Origin: Pardosa pseudoannulata
Lineage: Eukaryota; Arthropoda; Arachnida; Araneae; Lycosidae
DNA: 64,000 nucleotides
Direction of reading: 5' to 3'
Assembly: GCA_032207245.1 (NCBI GenBank)
Contig: CM063505.1
Coordinates: 170,220,201-170,284,200 of the forward strand
The position numbers and the translations under genes are program-made. Of this stretch, positions 26,701 to 34,660 are shown piece by piece. Position 1 is the first letter of the stretch. Every line of letters begins with the position of its first letter. The notes below the pieces were generated by a model, which did not search any database, was not told the DNA's origin, and saw only the letters and a program-made list of their open reading frames with translations.

Positions 26701-29339
26701 TAATATATTTACAGGGAATTAGTCTTCCTAAAAGATTAACGCCTGTTAATAACATGTTTAATAACATATACCTCCACCCACACATGACATATATTTTGAT
26801 CGTCCTTGGACAAATCACTTCCCTCGGTATTTAATTAATTACAATCGCACAAAATGGAATCAAAATATTCAGAGCATCCTGCAACTGTATTGCAAAGCTT
26901 TAGTAACATCCTCTCACAGAATGACCGCCCATCCTTCCCGGAGCTGTTCATCAGCGATTAATTTCTAGAATTACCTAATAACAGCGGAATACAATTCAAC
27001 CCACCTAACAAAAAAAAATTAAGAGACAACAAATTGTCGTTGCAACGTTTTAATAATGAACATCAATTAATGCACTGAAGATTTACGAAGTTTTGAGCCA
27101 GCTTTCAAAGATTATTACAACATACATCTGTATCACTAACTTAAGAATACTGTCAGTTCAACCTGGATAAAAAAAAATAGACAACCAATGGCTATCCAAC
27201 GTTTGACTAGAAAGGTTCAAGTCAGATAGATGAGTTACAGATTTATAAGGTGTTAAGCTAGTTTTTGATAATTATTAAATCACATCTATACTACTAAAGA
27301 ACACTATCAGGTTTCAAGGGTAAGTTGGTCAACTAAAGAATTTTCACATATCAATGTCTTCAAATATCTATATATCGTACAGATGAATTAGGAATCCTCT
27401 GTCATTGCAACATTTTTAGTAAAAGACAGGTCATACCTGGTCATTTTAATACTACTCCGGGTTCCAGTTTGAAAGACAAGTCCTTCTCTCCCCCCTCCCT
27501 TACTTTTTTGGTTAAATCTTATTCATTCTTTGATTTCTTCTCAATTAACAACAGATAAGATCGACAGTCGAAACTCGAAGATAAACCTTTCAAAACCGTA
27601 CTAACGACAGTGCCCACAATCTTATGCTTTTTAATAAATTAACGCCCTTAATGATCTTATGCCCTTTTAAATGCATAACTTGCCCGGGTCTTGCATAACT
27701 CAACTAATAATCTATTTTTATTCATTTATTCACTATTGCTAACCCATCTAGCCGTCTGTTCATCCATGTGTGTATATGCTTGAGTAAAGAATCAATTCTA
27801 TTAATGTTACAACTTATGGAGATTTTTTTAGGGGAAGTAGCCAGCATTTACTTGGTTTACTTGGTAAGTTTAAACAATCGAAACTCGTAATTAAGCATTC
27901 GAAGGTTACTCTTCATTACGTATCCCCTTATTATTACCACATTTACCTACTGTGGGCGTATTTTATCACAAAATTACTGTAGTAAGGTCTACCATACCAC
28001 TTGGGTAAAAAAGAAAAAATAAACTGTTAACAATTCTTCAATTTAACTAATATTTATCTAATTTACATTCGTCTTTCTCTCATTTGTGTAAATAAATCTA
28101 GCTTTAAGAAAAAAAATTAATCGTTTTTTCCTTTAAACATAAAGTAACACTTAAAAAACTGAAACTGGTAAAGCAAAAAGATGAACAAAAGGATATGTAA
28201 TGCTTAAATTTTTTTTTAAAAAAGAGAGAGAATAATTGCCATGTACATATGCAGAAGCACATCTGCAGCAGTCAATACAAATTTTGATTGTGCATTCAGG
28301 ACACACTAGTTACGGGCCCTTTGAATTGTTTATTTGTAGATACTGTTTTTACTTTTAGCAGAGCGTTCTAGGAAAGATTTCAGTGGGCCTAGATTTTCTG
28401 CGGTTTGGAAAAAGTTCTTTTGATTGTCAGTAAAGCCCAGTTCCATATCTCTATTTAAAATAAAAGTATTTCGAGGAGAACCATTATGCTTATTAGAAAC
28501 GAAAAAGTATTTCAATTGCTTTGCTGATATTGGAAAAAAACACCTCTCTATTTGTATGGGAAGTTTAATGTGATGGAAATGAATAAACATTGGCAGAGAA
28601 AAATATTAGAAGCACACGCTCTTTTCAACTCTCAAATAATCTCGCAACTGCTGTGGTACGGCCAGCTAGATTAACACTTACTGAAACACGTTTTAGGCAG
28701 TTCTAGCAGATGTTGGCCACATAGTGGGAGGATCATCCCAGTTGGAAGATTCAGAGCATCTAATAAATATATTGCTAGAAGAAGGAGACTCCTACCACAA
28801 TTATGTATACATGAGCTAAACCTACCATCCGTAAATGCACAGGAGCGTTCGTAAGCATTCCAACTGGGCCAGGCAGGTCTATCTCGCACGAATAGATGAA
28901 AGAGAGTTCAAAGCTATAGATTTCATACTTTTCGAGTTATACACTTAATCAGTCTATATATAATCATAGTTTCAGCGATTAGTAGTTGTTTACTAACAAA
29001 TTTTGTCTCCAAGTTGAAACTCACCTTGACATTACTGAGTCCGGAAGGTGTGACTCCGCACAGCATCGCTATTGTCTTGCTGGGCTTCAGCAATTTGGTG
29101 AACTGGAAGCTGTCGGAGGCCCTGTTATCCAGAAAGCTGACCAGCGCCGGCGAGAGGATGACCAGCACCACACGGGCATCGCTGAAGGCCGGGCTCCGAG
29201 AGCAGGTGATTGGGAAGGTCATCTTCTCGACCTGCTCGTGCTGGATGACTGTCCCCGTGCCTTCGAACTGGCGAGATAGGTAAGCGTCCCACTCCACCAC
29301 GTCTTCGGCAAAAATGAAAGTCACGTCCGGAGGCGCCAT
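11348..29339 (-). CDS. PIK3AP1: Dof/BCAP/BANK-family signalling adaptor, whole gene span (14 coding exons)
   Basis: The coding exons on the minus strand, in order, are 29339-29025, 25097-24930, 24095-23957, 23235-22960, 22054-21864, 19709-19646, 19353-19201, 17622-17536, 17436-17291, 15841-15704, 15523-15409, 15015-14921, 13548-13224 and 12039-11348. Every junction is GT-AG and all phases agree, giving 967 residues. The order is TIR-like N-terminus (about 1-160), DBB region (about 162-299), two ankyrin repeats (301-363), YLKM at 427-430 (a PI3-kinase p85 SH2 ligand of the YxxM type), a charged helical segment (466-559), PPAPPPRP at 665-672, and a tail with tyrosines followed by DxP (Y748, Y810, Y832). 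Known family members are BCAP (about 800 residues) and fly Dof/stumps (about 1000), so the length fits. They recruit PI3K, SHP2 and other SH2/SH3 proteins to receptors. I infer the same role here. Orthology to PIK3AP1, BANK1 or stumps in particular is not settled. A short missed exon in the 3.9-kb first intron is possible, because both of its sides are phase 0. Confidence 0.88.
12300..13115 (-). mobile_element. LINE reverse-transcriptase remnant in the last intron of the adaptor gene
   Basis: Reading right to left on the minus strand, with frameshifts, [17 protein letters not shown] matches the hallmark entry block of LINE reverse transcriptases. [28 protein letters not shown] (the degenerate FADDI catalytic motif), [12 protein letters not shown] and [11 protein letters not shown] follow. 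The catalytic Asp pair is broken (SDH), so the copy is dead. It lies within intron 13 of the host gene in the same orientation. Confidence 0.8.
13224..13548 (-). CDS. PIK3AP1: PIK3AP1-like exon 13: proline-rich SH3 ligand and tyrosine motifs
   Basis: A 325-nt exon encodes residues 630-737. [12 protein letters not shown] contains PPAPPPRP (665-672), a PxxPxR class II SH3 ligand. RYGSLEDC and Y713 in VDYIQP (a YxxP site) follow. BCAP likewise has proline-rich segments that bind Src-family kinases and adaptors. Acceptor is TTTCATTAG, donor CCAG|GTATAA, phase 1. Confidence 0.88.
14921..15015 (-). CDS. PIK3AP1: PIK3AP1-like exon 12: serine/aspartate-rich linker
   Basis: A 95-nt exon encodes [20 protein letters not shown] followed by [12 protein letters not shown] (residues 598-629). 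Ser-Asp repeats suggest casein-kinase-type phosphorylation sites, which is an inference. Acceptor is TTTTTCAG, donor AAG|GTATGC, phase 0. Confidence 0.8.
15409..15523 (-). CDS. PIK3AP1: PIK3AP1-like exon 11: serine-rich linker
   Basis: A 115-nt exon encodes [20 protein letters not shown] followed by [18 protein letters not shown] (residues 560-597). It is low complexity and Ser/Thr-rich, so likely disordered and phosphorylated. Acceptor is TTTTTAG, donor TCTA|GTAAGT, phase 1. Confidence 0.8.
15704..15841 (-). CDS. PIK3AP1: PIK3AP1-like exon 10: basic helical segment
   Basis: A 138-nt exon of 46 codons, phase 0 at both ends, begins [20 protein letters not shown] and ends [15 protein letters not shown] (residues 514-559). 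It continues the helix of the preceding exon and ends in a strongly basic patch (RLRRK) that could contact acidic lipids or proteins. Acceptor is TTTTACAG, donor AAAA|GTAAGT. Confidence 0.82.
17291..17436 (-). CDS. PIK3AP1: PIK3AP1-like exon 9: helical segment
   Basis: A 146-nt exon encodes [20 protein letters not shown] followed by a heptad-like run that includes [20 protein letters not shown] (residues 465-513). Regular spacing of Leu, Ile, Val and Met suggests an amphipathic helix or coiled coil. VLYQV resembles the V/I/L-x-Y-x-x-V/L pattern bound by SHP2-type SH2 domains, which is only a candidate. Acceptor is CTTTTTAG, donor AAG|GTAAAT. Confidence 0.84.
17536..17622 (-). CDS. PIK3AP1: PIK3AP1-like exon 8
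   Basis: An 87-nt exon encodes [20 protein letters not shown] and then [10 protein letters not shown] (residues 436-464 and a split base). It has phase 1 at both ends, a TTAATAG acceptor and a CAG|GTATAC donor. The sequence is acidic and probably unstructured. No motif was recognised. Confidence 0.8.
19201..19353 (-). CDS. PIK3AP1: PIK3AP1-like exon 7: YYDIP and YLKM tyrosine motifs
   Basis: A 153-nt exon, phase 1 in and phase 1 out, encodes residues 386-435. It contains [13 protein letters not shown] (tyrosines 397-398) and [11 protein letters not shown] (Tyr427). YLKM fits YxxM, the consensus for the SH2 domains of the PI3-kinase p85 subunit, which is the defining feature of BCAP. YDIP fits YxxP, a Crk-type or RasGAP-type SH2 ligand. 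The donor is AAAG|GTAACA. Confidence 0.85.
19646..19709 (-). CDS. PIK3AP1: PIK3AP1-like exon 6 (small)
   Basis: A 64-nt exon encodes [20 protein letters not shown] plus T and one base of a split Glu codon (residues 364-385). It is supported by the phase match to both neighbours, a TTTTTCAG acceptor and an ACTG|GTAATA donor. It is too short to recognise by content alone, so its place rests on the splice frame. Confidence 0.75.
20417..21229. mobile_element. 813-bp TA-flanked inverted-repeat element in intron 5
   Basis: The left end CAGTCTGTATCGGTTATATG and the right end read inversely CAGTCAGTACTGGCTATATG match over more than 20 bp and are flanked by TA. Subterminal GGGGTGACCATATA-type words repeat near both ends. 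TA duplication and CAGT ends fit the Tc1/mariner/pogo superfamily. No transposase remains. It is non-autonomous and sits between exons 5 and 6. Confidence 0.8.
21864..22054 (-). CDS. PIK3AP1: PIK3AP1-like exon 5: two ankyrin repeats
   Basis: The exon is 191 nt and encodes residues 301-363. [19 protein letters not shown] is a textbook ankyrin repeat (TPLHxAAxxG...LVxxLL), and [20 protein letters not shown] is a second. This short ankyrin pair directly after the DBB region is the family's diagnostic order. It ends EFL before GTAAGG, phase 0. The following intron holds an 813-bp inverted-repeat element. Confidence 0.9.
22183..22807. mobile_element. Probable solo LTR in intron 4
   Basis: The 625-bp block begins TGTAACTTCACGGGATCC and ends AGCAACATCACA (TG...CA ends), with CTAT on both sides (22179-22182 and 22808-22811). 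Its base composition is GC-richer than the intron, and AATAAA lies 70 bases in. No primer-binding site, gag or pol remains. LTR origin is inferred from ends, duplication and composition. The family is unknown. Confidence 0.6.
22960..23235 (-). CDS. PIK3AP1: PIK3AP1-like exon 4: second half of DBB region
   Basis: The exon is 276 nt, phase 1 in and phase 1 out (residues 208-299 plus split codons). It encodes [20 protein letters not shown] followed by [15 protein letters not shown], the cysteine-containing strand and loop of the DBB region. A helical stretch follows, with [21 protein letters not shown], through to DKMKK at a GTAAGT donor. It supplies the helical link to the ankyrin repeats encoded next. 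Confidence 0.86.
23515..23805. repeat. Microsatellite (TA)n, (CATATA)n, (CA)n in intron 3
   Basis: About 290 bp of TA, CATATA and TG/CA runs. Open frames over it are Tyr/Ile/Met repeats produced by the simple repeat and are not coding. Confidence 0.95.
23957..24095 (-). CDS. PIK3AP1: PIK3AP1-like exon 3: first half of DBB region
   Basis: The exon is 139 nt, enters in phase 0 and leaves in phase 1 (residues 162-207 plus one base). It encodes [20 protein letters not shown] followed by [12 protein letters not shown] and [12 protein letters not shown]. Alternating hydrophobic residues suggest an all-beta, immunoglobulin-like (IPT/TIG-type) sandwich, as proposed for the DBB domain. The donor is CCAG|GTAACT and the acceptor TTTTTAG. 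Confidence 0.85.
24175..24683. repeat. Inverted-repeat structure in intron 2
   Basis: GAATACGCTGGGTTCACTTA and AGAATTGGGTTCCCC with CTTGGCGA at left are matched in reverse by TCGCCAAATTTACC, AAGGGGAATCCAATTCTTAA and CCAATACGC at right. About 50 bp at each side pair with gaps over a 410-bp interior. It is probably a decayed DNA transposon. Target duplication was not resolved. Confidence 0.5.
24930..25097 (-). CDS. PIK3AP1: PIK3AP1-like exon 2: end of TIR-like region and linker
   Basis: The exon encodes 56 residues (106-161) in phase 0 at both ends. It begins [20 protein letters not shown], which fits the last strand and helix of a TIR-like fold, and continues with a long charged helix rich in Glu, Lys and Gln. 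It ends LVPRKVQE before GTATAT. The acceptor is CATTTAG. There are no stops in frame, and its phase joins both neighbours. Confidence 0.85.
25728..25835 (+). mobile_element. SINE body fragment in intron 1
   Basis: GGCATGGATGTTTGTAACCG, AGTAGGTCCCGGTCTAATTA and GAGTAACAAAACAG match the body of the SINE at 56088. It is antisense relative to the adaptor gene and lacks a clear head and tail. Confidence 0.7.
26262..26657. mobile_element. piggyBac-type MITE in intron 1
   Basis: TTAA (26258-26261) precedes CCGTTTGAGTCC and TTAA (26658-26661) follows GGACTCATGTGG. AGCAGCGCTATA and its inverted relative ATAGCGCTGCTT lie inside the two ends. The element is 396 bp with no coding remnant. Confidence 0.82.
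27020..27345. repeat. Diverged tandem duplication in intron 1, period about 160
   Basis: Words AGACAAC, GATTTA(C/T)(G/A)A, GAGCCAGCTTT/AAGCTAGTTTT, GATTATTA, CACATCTATACTACTAA/ACATCTGTATCACTAA and ACTxTCAG follow in the same order in 27024-27180 and 27181-27345. Divergence is high, so the duplication is old. Confidence 0.55.
29025..29339 (-). CDS. PIK3AP1: PIK3AP1-like exon 1: start codon and TIR-like N-terminus
   Basis: This exon encodes residues 1-105, beginning [20 protein letters not shown] and ending GLSNVK just before a strong GTGAGT donor. A beta strand followed by an acidic loop ([17 protein letters not shown]) and hydrophobic strands ([21 protein letters not shown]) resemble the TIR-like fold at the start of BCAP and Dof. 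The ATG is the first in frame. Fifteen bases upstream lies TTTCAG (29354-29359 on the minus strand), so the ATG may sit in a second exon after an unseen 5' untranslated exon. The exon is markedly more GC-rich than its surroundings, and the other reading frames are open here only for that reason. Confidence 0.88.
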
Positions 29340-29354
29340 TTGCGATTTGGAATC

Positions 29355-30562
29355 TGAAAGTAAAATGTTTCTACTATTAATTCAACAAATTCAATCGATT
29401 CGTCGAATCGATTTCGGTCTTCACGGAATTGATATACCGTTTTTTCTCTTGGCCGAACTCAGGTCAGACATTCCTAAATTATCGCATTTACGTTGCCCGA
29501 ACTGAGTTCGGACGTCACAGATTATTAAAATGTTTCATTGAAGTGCTGAATAAAGGAATGGATGGGACAGTACGGCTCTGGAAGGAATGGGACATACACC
29601 ATTCCCATAATGTACATCTATTATGATTTAATATACGGGAAATTTGTTCCCCAAAAGTAAGTGACTGTTTTAACATTGATAAAACAGACATTATTACAAA
29701 ATTGCCTCCACCAAAAATGGTTGGTGGAACCAGTGGAGCAAAGGAATATTTTTCGTTTATGGTGAACTTAATAAAGTATAATGTTAGATAAAATAGATGT
29801 TATCAATAATCAATAAAGCTTATGTTGCGACTACACGCCGCTTAAATATGTTTTATCCCTAAGACGGGATTTTGTTGTTTGATGTTCCCTACCCCGGGAA
29901 AAAGAGCTGTTGTTGAACTCCAGATGCCATGTTGGTAGTCATGTGTATAAGTGTTAGTTTGTAGATATGTGTTGTGTGGTCAATAAATGTTCGTAATGGA
30001 GTTGGATACAATTATTTATTGGAACAGCTTATATACATGAATGACACATAGTCTTTGTCATTTTTCAACATATTGTTGGAAATTATGTATGTCTTTTACC
30101 GTTCAAAAACATGTCCCACTTCTCCCTCGTGTAAGAGAGGGATGGGACACTTTTACTGCTAGTGTAACTGCTTTTTTAAACTTACATTTTTATAATTACC
30201 ATCAAGTTTATATTTCTTAAACATGTCTCAATGTCTTACTCTGAAATTAACAATGTTATACCAAGTAGAATATATATATATATATTTGTTGTTGTTAAAA
30301 CTGCCCTATTTACCTCTACCCTTCTCTATACGTTGTCTATTTTGGCAAAATATTAATTACAACAGAAAAGTTAATTCCCTGTTGACTCCTGGGGCACTAC
30401 GAACCAAATCAATGTTGGTCACTGGTGACCTCCATGAAAAAGTGTTGCTTCTACTTGTTTAGTTTTAGATATTAGTAAAATATCTCAATCACAAAATGCC
30501 TGCTAAAAAACGTAAAGTTAACTCAAAGATCTGTCTTACTAAATATGAATGAACTTTTGAGC
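29355..30562. other. Upstream flank of the adaptor gene
   Basis: No coding exon was recognised. Any 5' untranslated exon and promoter should lie here or further right. GGAATGG-GACATACA-CCATTCC near 29582-29606 is a small inverted repeat. TTAA with CTGTTGACTCC at 30371-30385 and CACTGGTGACCTCCATG (30420) resemble parts of the piggyBac-type MITE at 2886 but lack a partner end. Confidence 0.4.
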
Positions 30563-30570
30563 TTTATAGC

Positions 30571-31571
30571 CAGGGTTGGCTTCATTTGCCCAACCCGAAA
30601 AAACCCACTTGAAAAAAACCTAGTGTTTTTTTTTTTTTTTCCAAAATTGGGTTCTCAACATCTTTATTGAAAATTCCAAATACTTAACTAATAATAAATA
30701 TATTGAATTAAATCTATGATATATATTACATATTTCATCTTTGACAATGATCTTAGATTTTGTTTAATTTGAGGGGGTCTAAACTGCTAGAAAAAACAAA
30801 AACTTAAAAACTTTTCAGGGAAAAATAGTTATCTGTATAAAAAATACAATAAAATCTAAATTAAACAAAGTTAATAAGAATGTATGATGAAAAAAAAATA
30901 AGAATATTTAAGTATTACATGTGATAAAATTAATTGAAAAATTGGGAAAAAATATGTATAACAACTGCAAATAAATAAACATGGGGATAATATATATAAT
31001 TAATTCTGCTACTTATATATAACTTACAAATAAACTAAAAAAAATCTTCTGAATGCTTAATAACATAATACTTCTAATAAATATAGAGCAATAATTTAAT
31101 ACATTTTATTGAAAAGAAAATACTTCAAATGCAACTATTTCAAAGCCAACTTTTAGTATAAAATAATCGCCATTCAAAACTAGTTTTTTGATGTTAGAAA
31201 AATTTTATAATATGAAAAAAAATTATTTTAAAATTTCAAAATTTCCTTTAATTTAGACAAAAAAAATTTCTGCATAGTTTAAAATTGATTTTTAAATTTT
31301 TCAATTTTAAAAAGTTATTAACATTTTAAATTTATTTTAATCATACAATTAATTATATATCCTGTCCTCTTACATAACAAAAAAAAACCTGAATAGTTTT
31401 CAAATCCCCAAAAAAAAGCATCTAAAACCCATTAAAGTATAGTAAAAACCCTGATAAAACCCGAACAAAGCCCAAAAACCCGAAAAAAGCCCAAAAACCA
31501 TAAAAAAAAACCCTGAAAAAACTCACTGGATTGGTTTTTTTCTGAAAAAACCCGGATTTTTGCCAACTCTG
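30571..31571. mobile_element. 1001-bp non-autonomous hAT-type element with perfect 8-bp target duplication
   Basis: The left end is CAGGGTTGGC and the right end GCCAACTCTG. The flanks TTTATAGC (30563-30570) and TTTATAGC (31572-31579) are identical. Subterminal stretches repeat AAAACCC/AAAAAGCCC blocks, and the right side is a run of AACCCGAA-like motifs (31430-31560). There are no coding remnants. The exact duplication suggests a fairly recent insertion. Confidence 0.88.
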
Positions 31572-32518
31572 TTTATAGCTGAATGGAATATATTCTTTAC
31601 AGTAGTTAAAATTTTGAAATAAATTATACTAACCAGCTGATTTTTATTTATTTTTATTAAATTTTATTTATTTTGTGAGTGTTTTGGTTTGTTAAAAAAG
31701 TGCCAGTCCCTGCTTTAAAAAACACTTAGATTATTTTCAACAACGATTAACAAGAGATAAAAAGTCAAAACTCCCGGCAACTGTGCATTTACAATTAAAT
31801 ACGCAGTTAACGTCAATTCAAAAAGAGTTTTACACGAAGCTCGATTGACGTTCCTTTTCTACCCGGTAATTTTCCGAAATTCTTAACTCGCCTCGCCTTT
31901 ACAAAGAGCAATGAGGAATAAATTGTGCTTATCGCTTCGACTTCCCCGAACATAATTTTTCACGTCCCCATATAATATAACTTTATGGGCTAATAAAGTG
32001 AGAGGGACTTTTTATCAAGCGAACAAACAGGCTGCACGGGTAAATAGAGCCAATTGCCGGAAGTCCGAGGGGTCGGAAACATGACCCTGACTGGCAGGAT
32101 GGGCCTCTCTGCGGGAGATCGCTGGGGTGGAGAAGGAAGGTCACGGCTTATCCCATGCAGACTCAAATGGACAAAAAGTGTTCCAAGAATTACCCCCTAC
32201 GAATTCAGAGACAGAAGCTATGTGCCCTTACAGCAGTAGGCAAAAGTGGCTCTTCGTTAATTCATTAAGGGTCCCTTTTTTAGAAACAGTTAAAATAAAC
32301 TTTAGAATTTTTAATTTTTTTTTTTCGGAACGAGCATCTCTTTCCAGAGAAAGCAGATAGCAATAAATCTACCATACTTTCGAGTATGTACCGTTATGTA
32401 TCATTTTGACATTTTATGATTTTTCGAGCCTTGTACATAAATTTACTTTGACAACAAGTGAATCAACTAAAATCATGACGAATAACTTTACCTATGATAA
32501 AATTTTACTTTGTAGTAG

Positions 32519-32541
32519 AATGTGTGTGTGTGTGTGCGTGC

Positions 32542-32620
<79 letters not shown>
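32519..32620. repeat. Microsatellite (TG)n(TA)n
   Basis: A TGTGTGCG run followed by about 35 TA units, next to dispersed-repeat copy A. Confidence 0.95.
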
Positions 32621-32621
<1 letters not shown>

Positions 32622-32740
32622 CAAGTCGTGGTGCAGAGTTATGGCGAATGGAAAACAGTCTTCTTGATAATAATAAGTTTTATTAACTCATCGTTCTTAA
32701 GGAAGGCAACATACGACATTTTTATTAATCGATCCGGAGC

Positions 32741-32970
32741 TATGACTGAAGGTGTTAACCGCTCCATGTCCACGCGCCAAATCCCAAATTATCTGTTTGC
32801 AAGCTCATCAGATAGCTGAGAAATGCTTCCGCCTGACCGGATTATCCTGAAAGCGTACGCGAGCGTGGGTCTTTTTCATTAATTTTATTATTATAAAAGA
32901 GTTCTCTTTTTAGAATCGTTTTTAACTTACATAATTTCCAAATACCCCTTTCTTAGACCTGACATATATA
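32741..32970 (+). repeat. Dispersed repeat, copy A
   Basis: AATGCTTCCGCCTGACCGGA, TTATCCTGAAAGCGTACGCG, GGGTCTTTTTCATTAATTTT and CCTTTCTTAGACCTGACATA match the copy at 52176-52396 in order and orientation at roughly 80 percent identity by eye. Both copies are embedded in TA microsatellites. The family is not recognised. Confidence 0.75.
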
Positions 32971-33896
32971 TATATATATATATATATGAAATGAGGGCAA
33001 ACTAAACCTGCATTTATGAGGGAAAACCACTTTAAATTACCCTAATATTTTCCTCAACCCGGGCATACTGGGCTGCCAAGAGTCCCGTTAAACAAACTTC
33101 TGTCATGAATAAATCGCTCTTGTTCGAACGTAATTTTTATTTCATCTTATCACAATTAGGACCAAATGCAGTGAAATCTGAACCCGACAGTATAAGAATG
33201 CTCTCTGTGTAGATCTCGCAACGTCAACGTTGAGCGAGAGAGAACCAAGTATCACGTGGGGTTTAAGTCAGGTGGGAAAAAGCTGAGACAACAATTAATT
33301 TCTTAAAGAGAGTGACTTTTCACTACAGATATCTGTGGATGATTATTACAGCGGATCGTTACAGATTTTTCCTAGGAAAGTTATTACTTTCTTATTGAAA
33401 TGCCAGCAATATCATTTTTAGCTTTCAGAATCTGAGAAAGAATTTCGGGGTTCGGCTGAAGGAATGAACACTTCCTCGATCGAATTTGATGGATGGGAAA
33501 ATAGGATTAATATAAAGAGGAGAAATTAAGATTTAGAATAATGAACGGGGTAAAGGGATAACTTTGGATAGACTGTAGGGGCTTAGATATCAATATTATT
33601 ACACACACACACATATGTATAAGTCAAGCCTATGACAAGTCAACAAACCGATGATGTTGTGATAATGCCTTTATTCATGATTATACACAATTTTGACATC
33701 CAATCATCAAACATGGCACCAGTCATTTGGTGGGCAAAGGCTAACAAAAGAGCCTTGCTCAGCGTGGATTCATTAGCGACCTACCTCAAGACGCTCTCCA
33801 TTTTTACACGTTAAGCGCTTTTATAGAGAATTATTAGTGATTCATGAGCCTGCATTAAAGAGAGAGCTGCGTTTCCTGCCTTAAACCTCAACACTA

Positions 33897-34007
<111 letters not shown>

Positions 34008-34299
34008 TGTGTGTGTGAGCGTATACAATCTTCTTGATCAGTGGTATTGAACCCTATACACTTTGGGGAACGTTTAGAGTTTATCTTTAATTAAAAGTAT
34101 TATTTTTTCATTTTACTTGCCAAAATAAATCCGTTATAAAATTTTAGTTCTACAGGCCTTATCACAGGTCAACATGTAAGTATCAGTTTATGATTTATAT
34201 TACTGGTGAAAATGTGAAGATTTCTTGGGTTACAGCGAAAACATTTCAACTTAGTTTAGTTTTAGGTTAACTCGTGACTTTTTCTTAACGTAGTCCTTC

Positions 34300-34660
34300 A
34301 CATTTGCTATCGGTACTGAGGTCGTTGGGGGTAGTTTTGGCTATTATGAAGTGACAGTAGGAAATTGAAAACTTAGTAAACTACATTCCGTTTTTATGGA
34401 ATTAAGGGAGTTTTAAGGGATTGAGTTTCCTTTATTCCTCATTATTCTACAACAGTTATATTGTGAAATGTGTAAGTAAGATGGAGAAAAGACCTAGTTA
34501 TACTGCAACATTTAAGTTGCAAGTAGAGCACTCAATAAAAGAAAATATGAACCATGTTTGAAAGTCGGAAATTAAGCGTTCAAAGTTAATAACTGGTGTT
34601 AGTAACATTGTTGTAAAAAAGGAATGGAATATGAATGAAATACCAGCAAAACTTATATTA
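34300..34660 (+). pseudogene. pogo/Tigger-like transposase N-terminus remnant
   Basis: ATG at 34481 opens MEKRPSYTATFKLQVEHSIK followed by ENMNHV and a stop. KRxSYTAxFKLxV is the start of CENP-B/pogo-type helix-turn-helix domains in Tigger-like transposases. Further codons (KSEIKRSKLITGVSNIVVKKEWN) look like the shifted remainder. Element ends were not found. Confidence 0.45.

Noticed and set aside
28330..28590. 86-residue minus-strand frame in intron 1
   Set aside because: No domain, no phase-compatible splice sites linking it to exons 1 and 2.
28986..29283. Plus-strand open frames opposite exon 1
   Set aside because: They mirror the GC-rich TIR-like exon on the other strand. The minus-strand frame has the domain and splice sites.
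30371..30440. Possible further piggyBac-type MITE
   Set aside because: TTAA and CTGTTGACTCCTGGGGC look like a left end, but no matching right end before a second TTAA was found.
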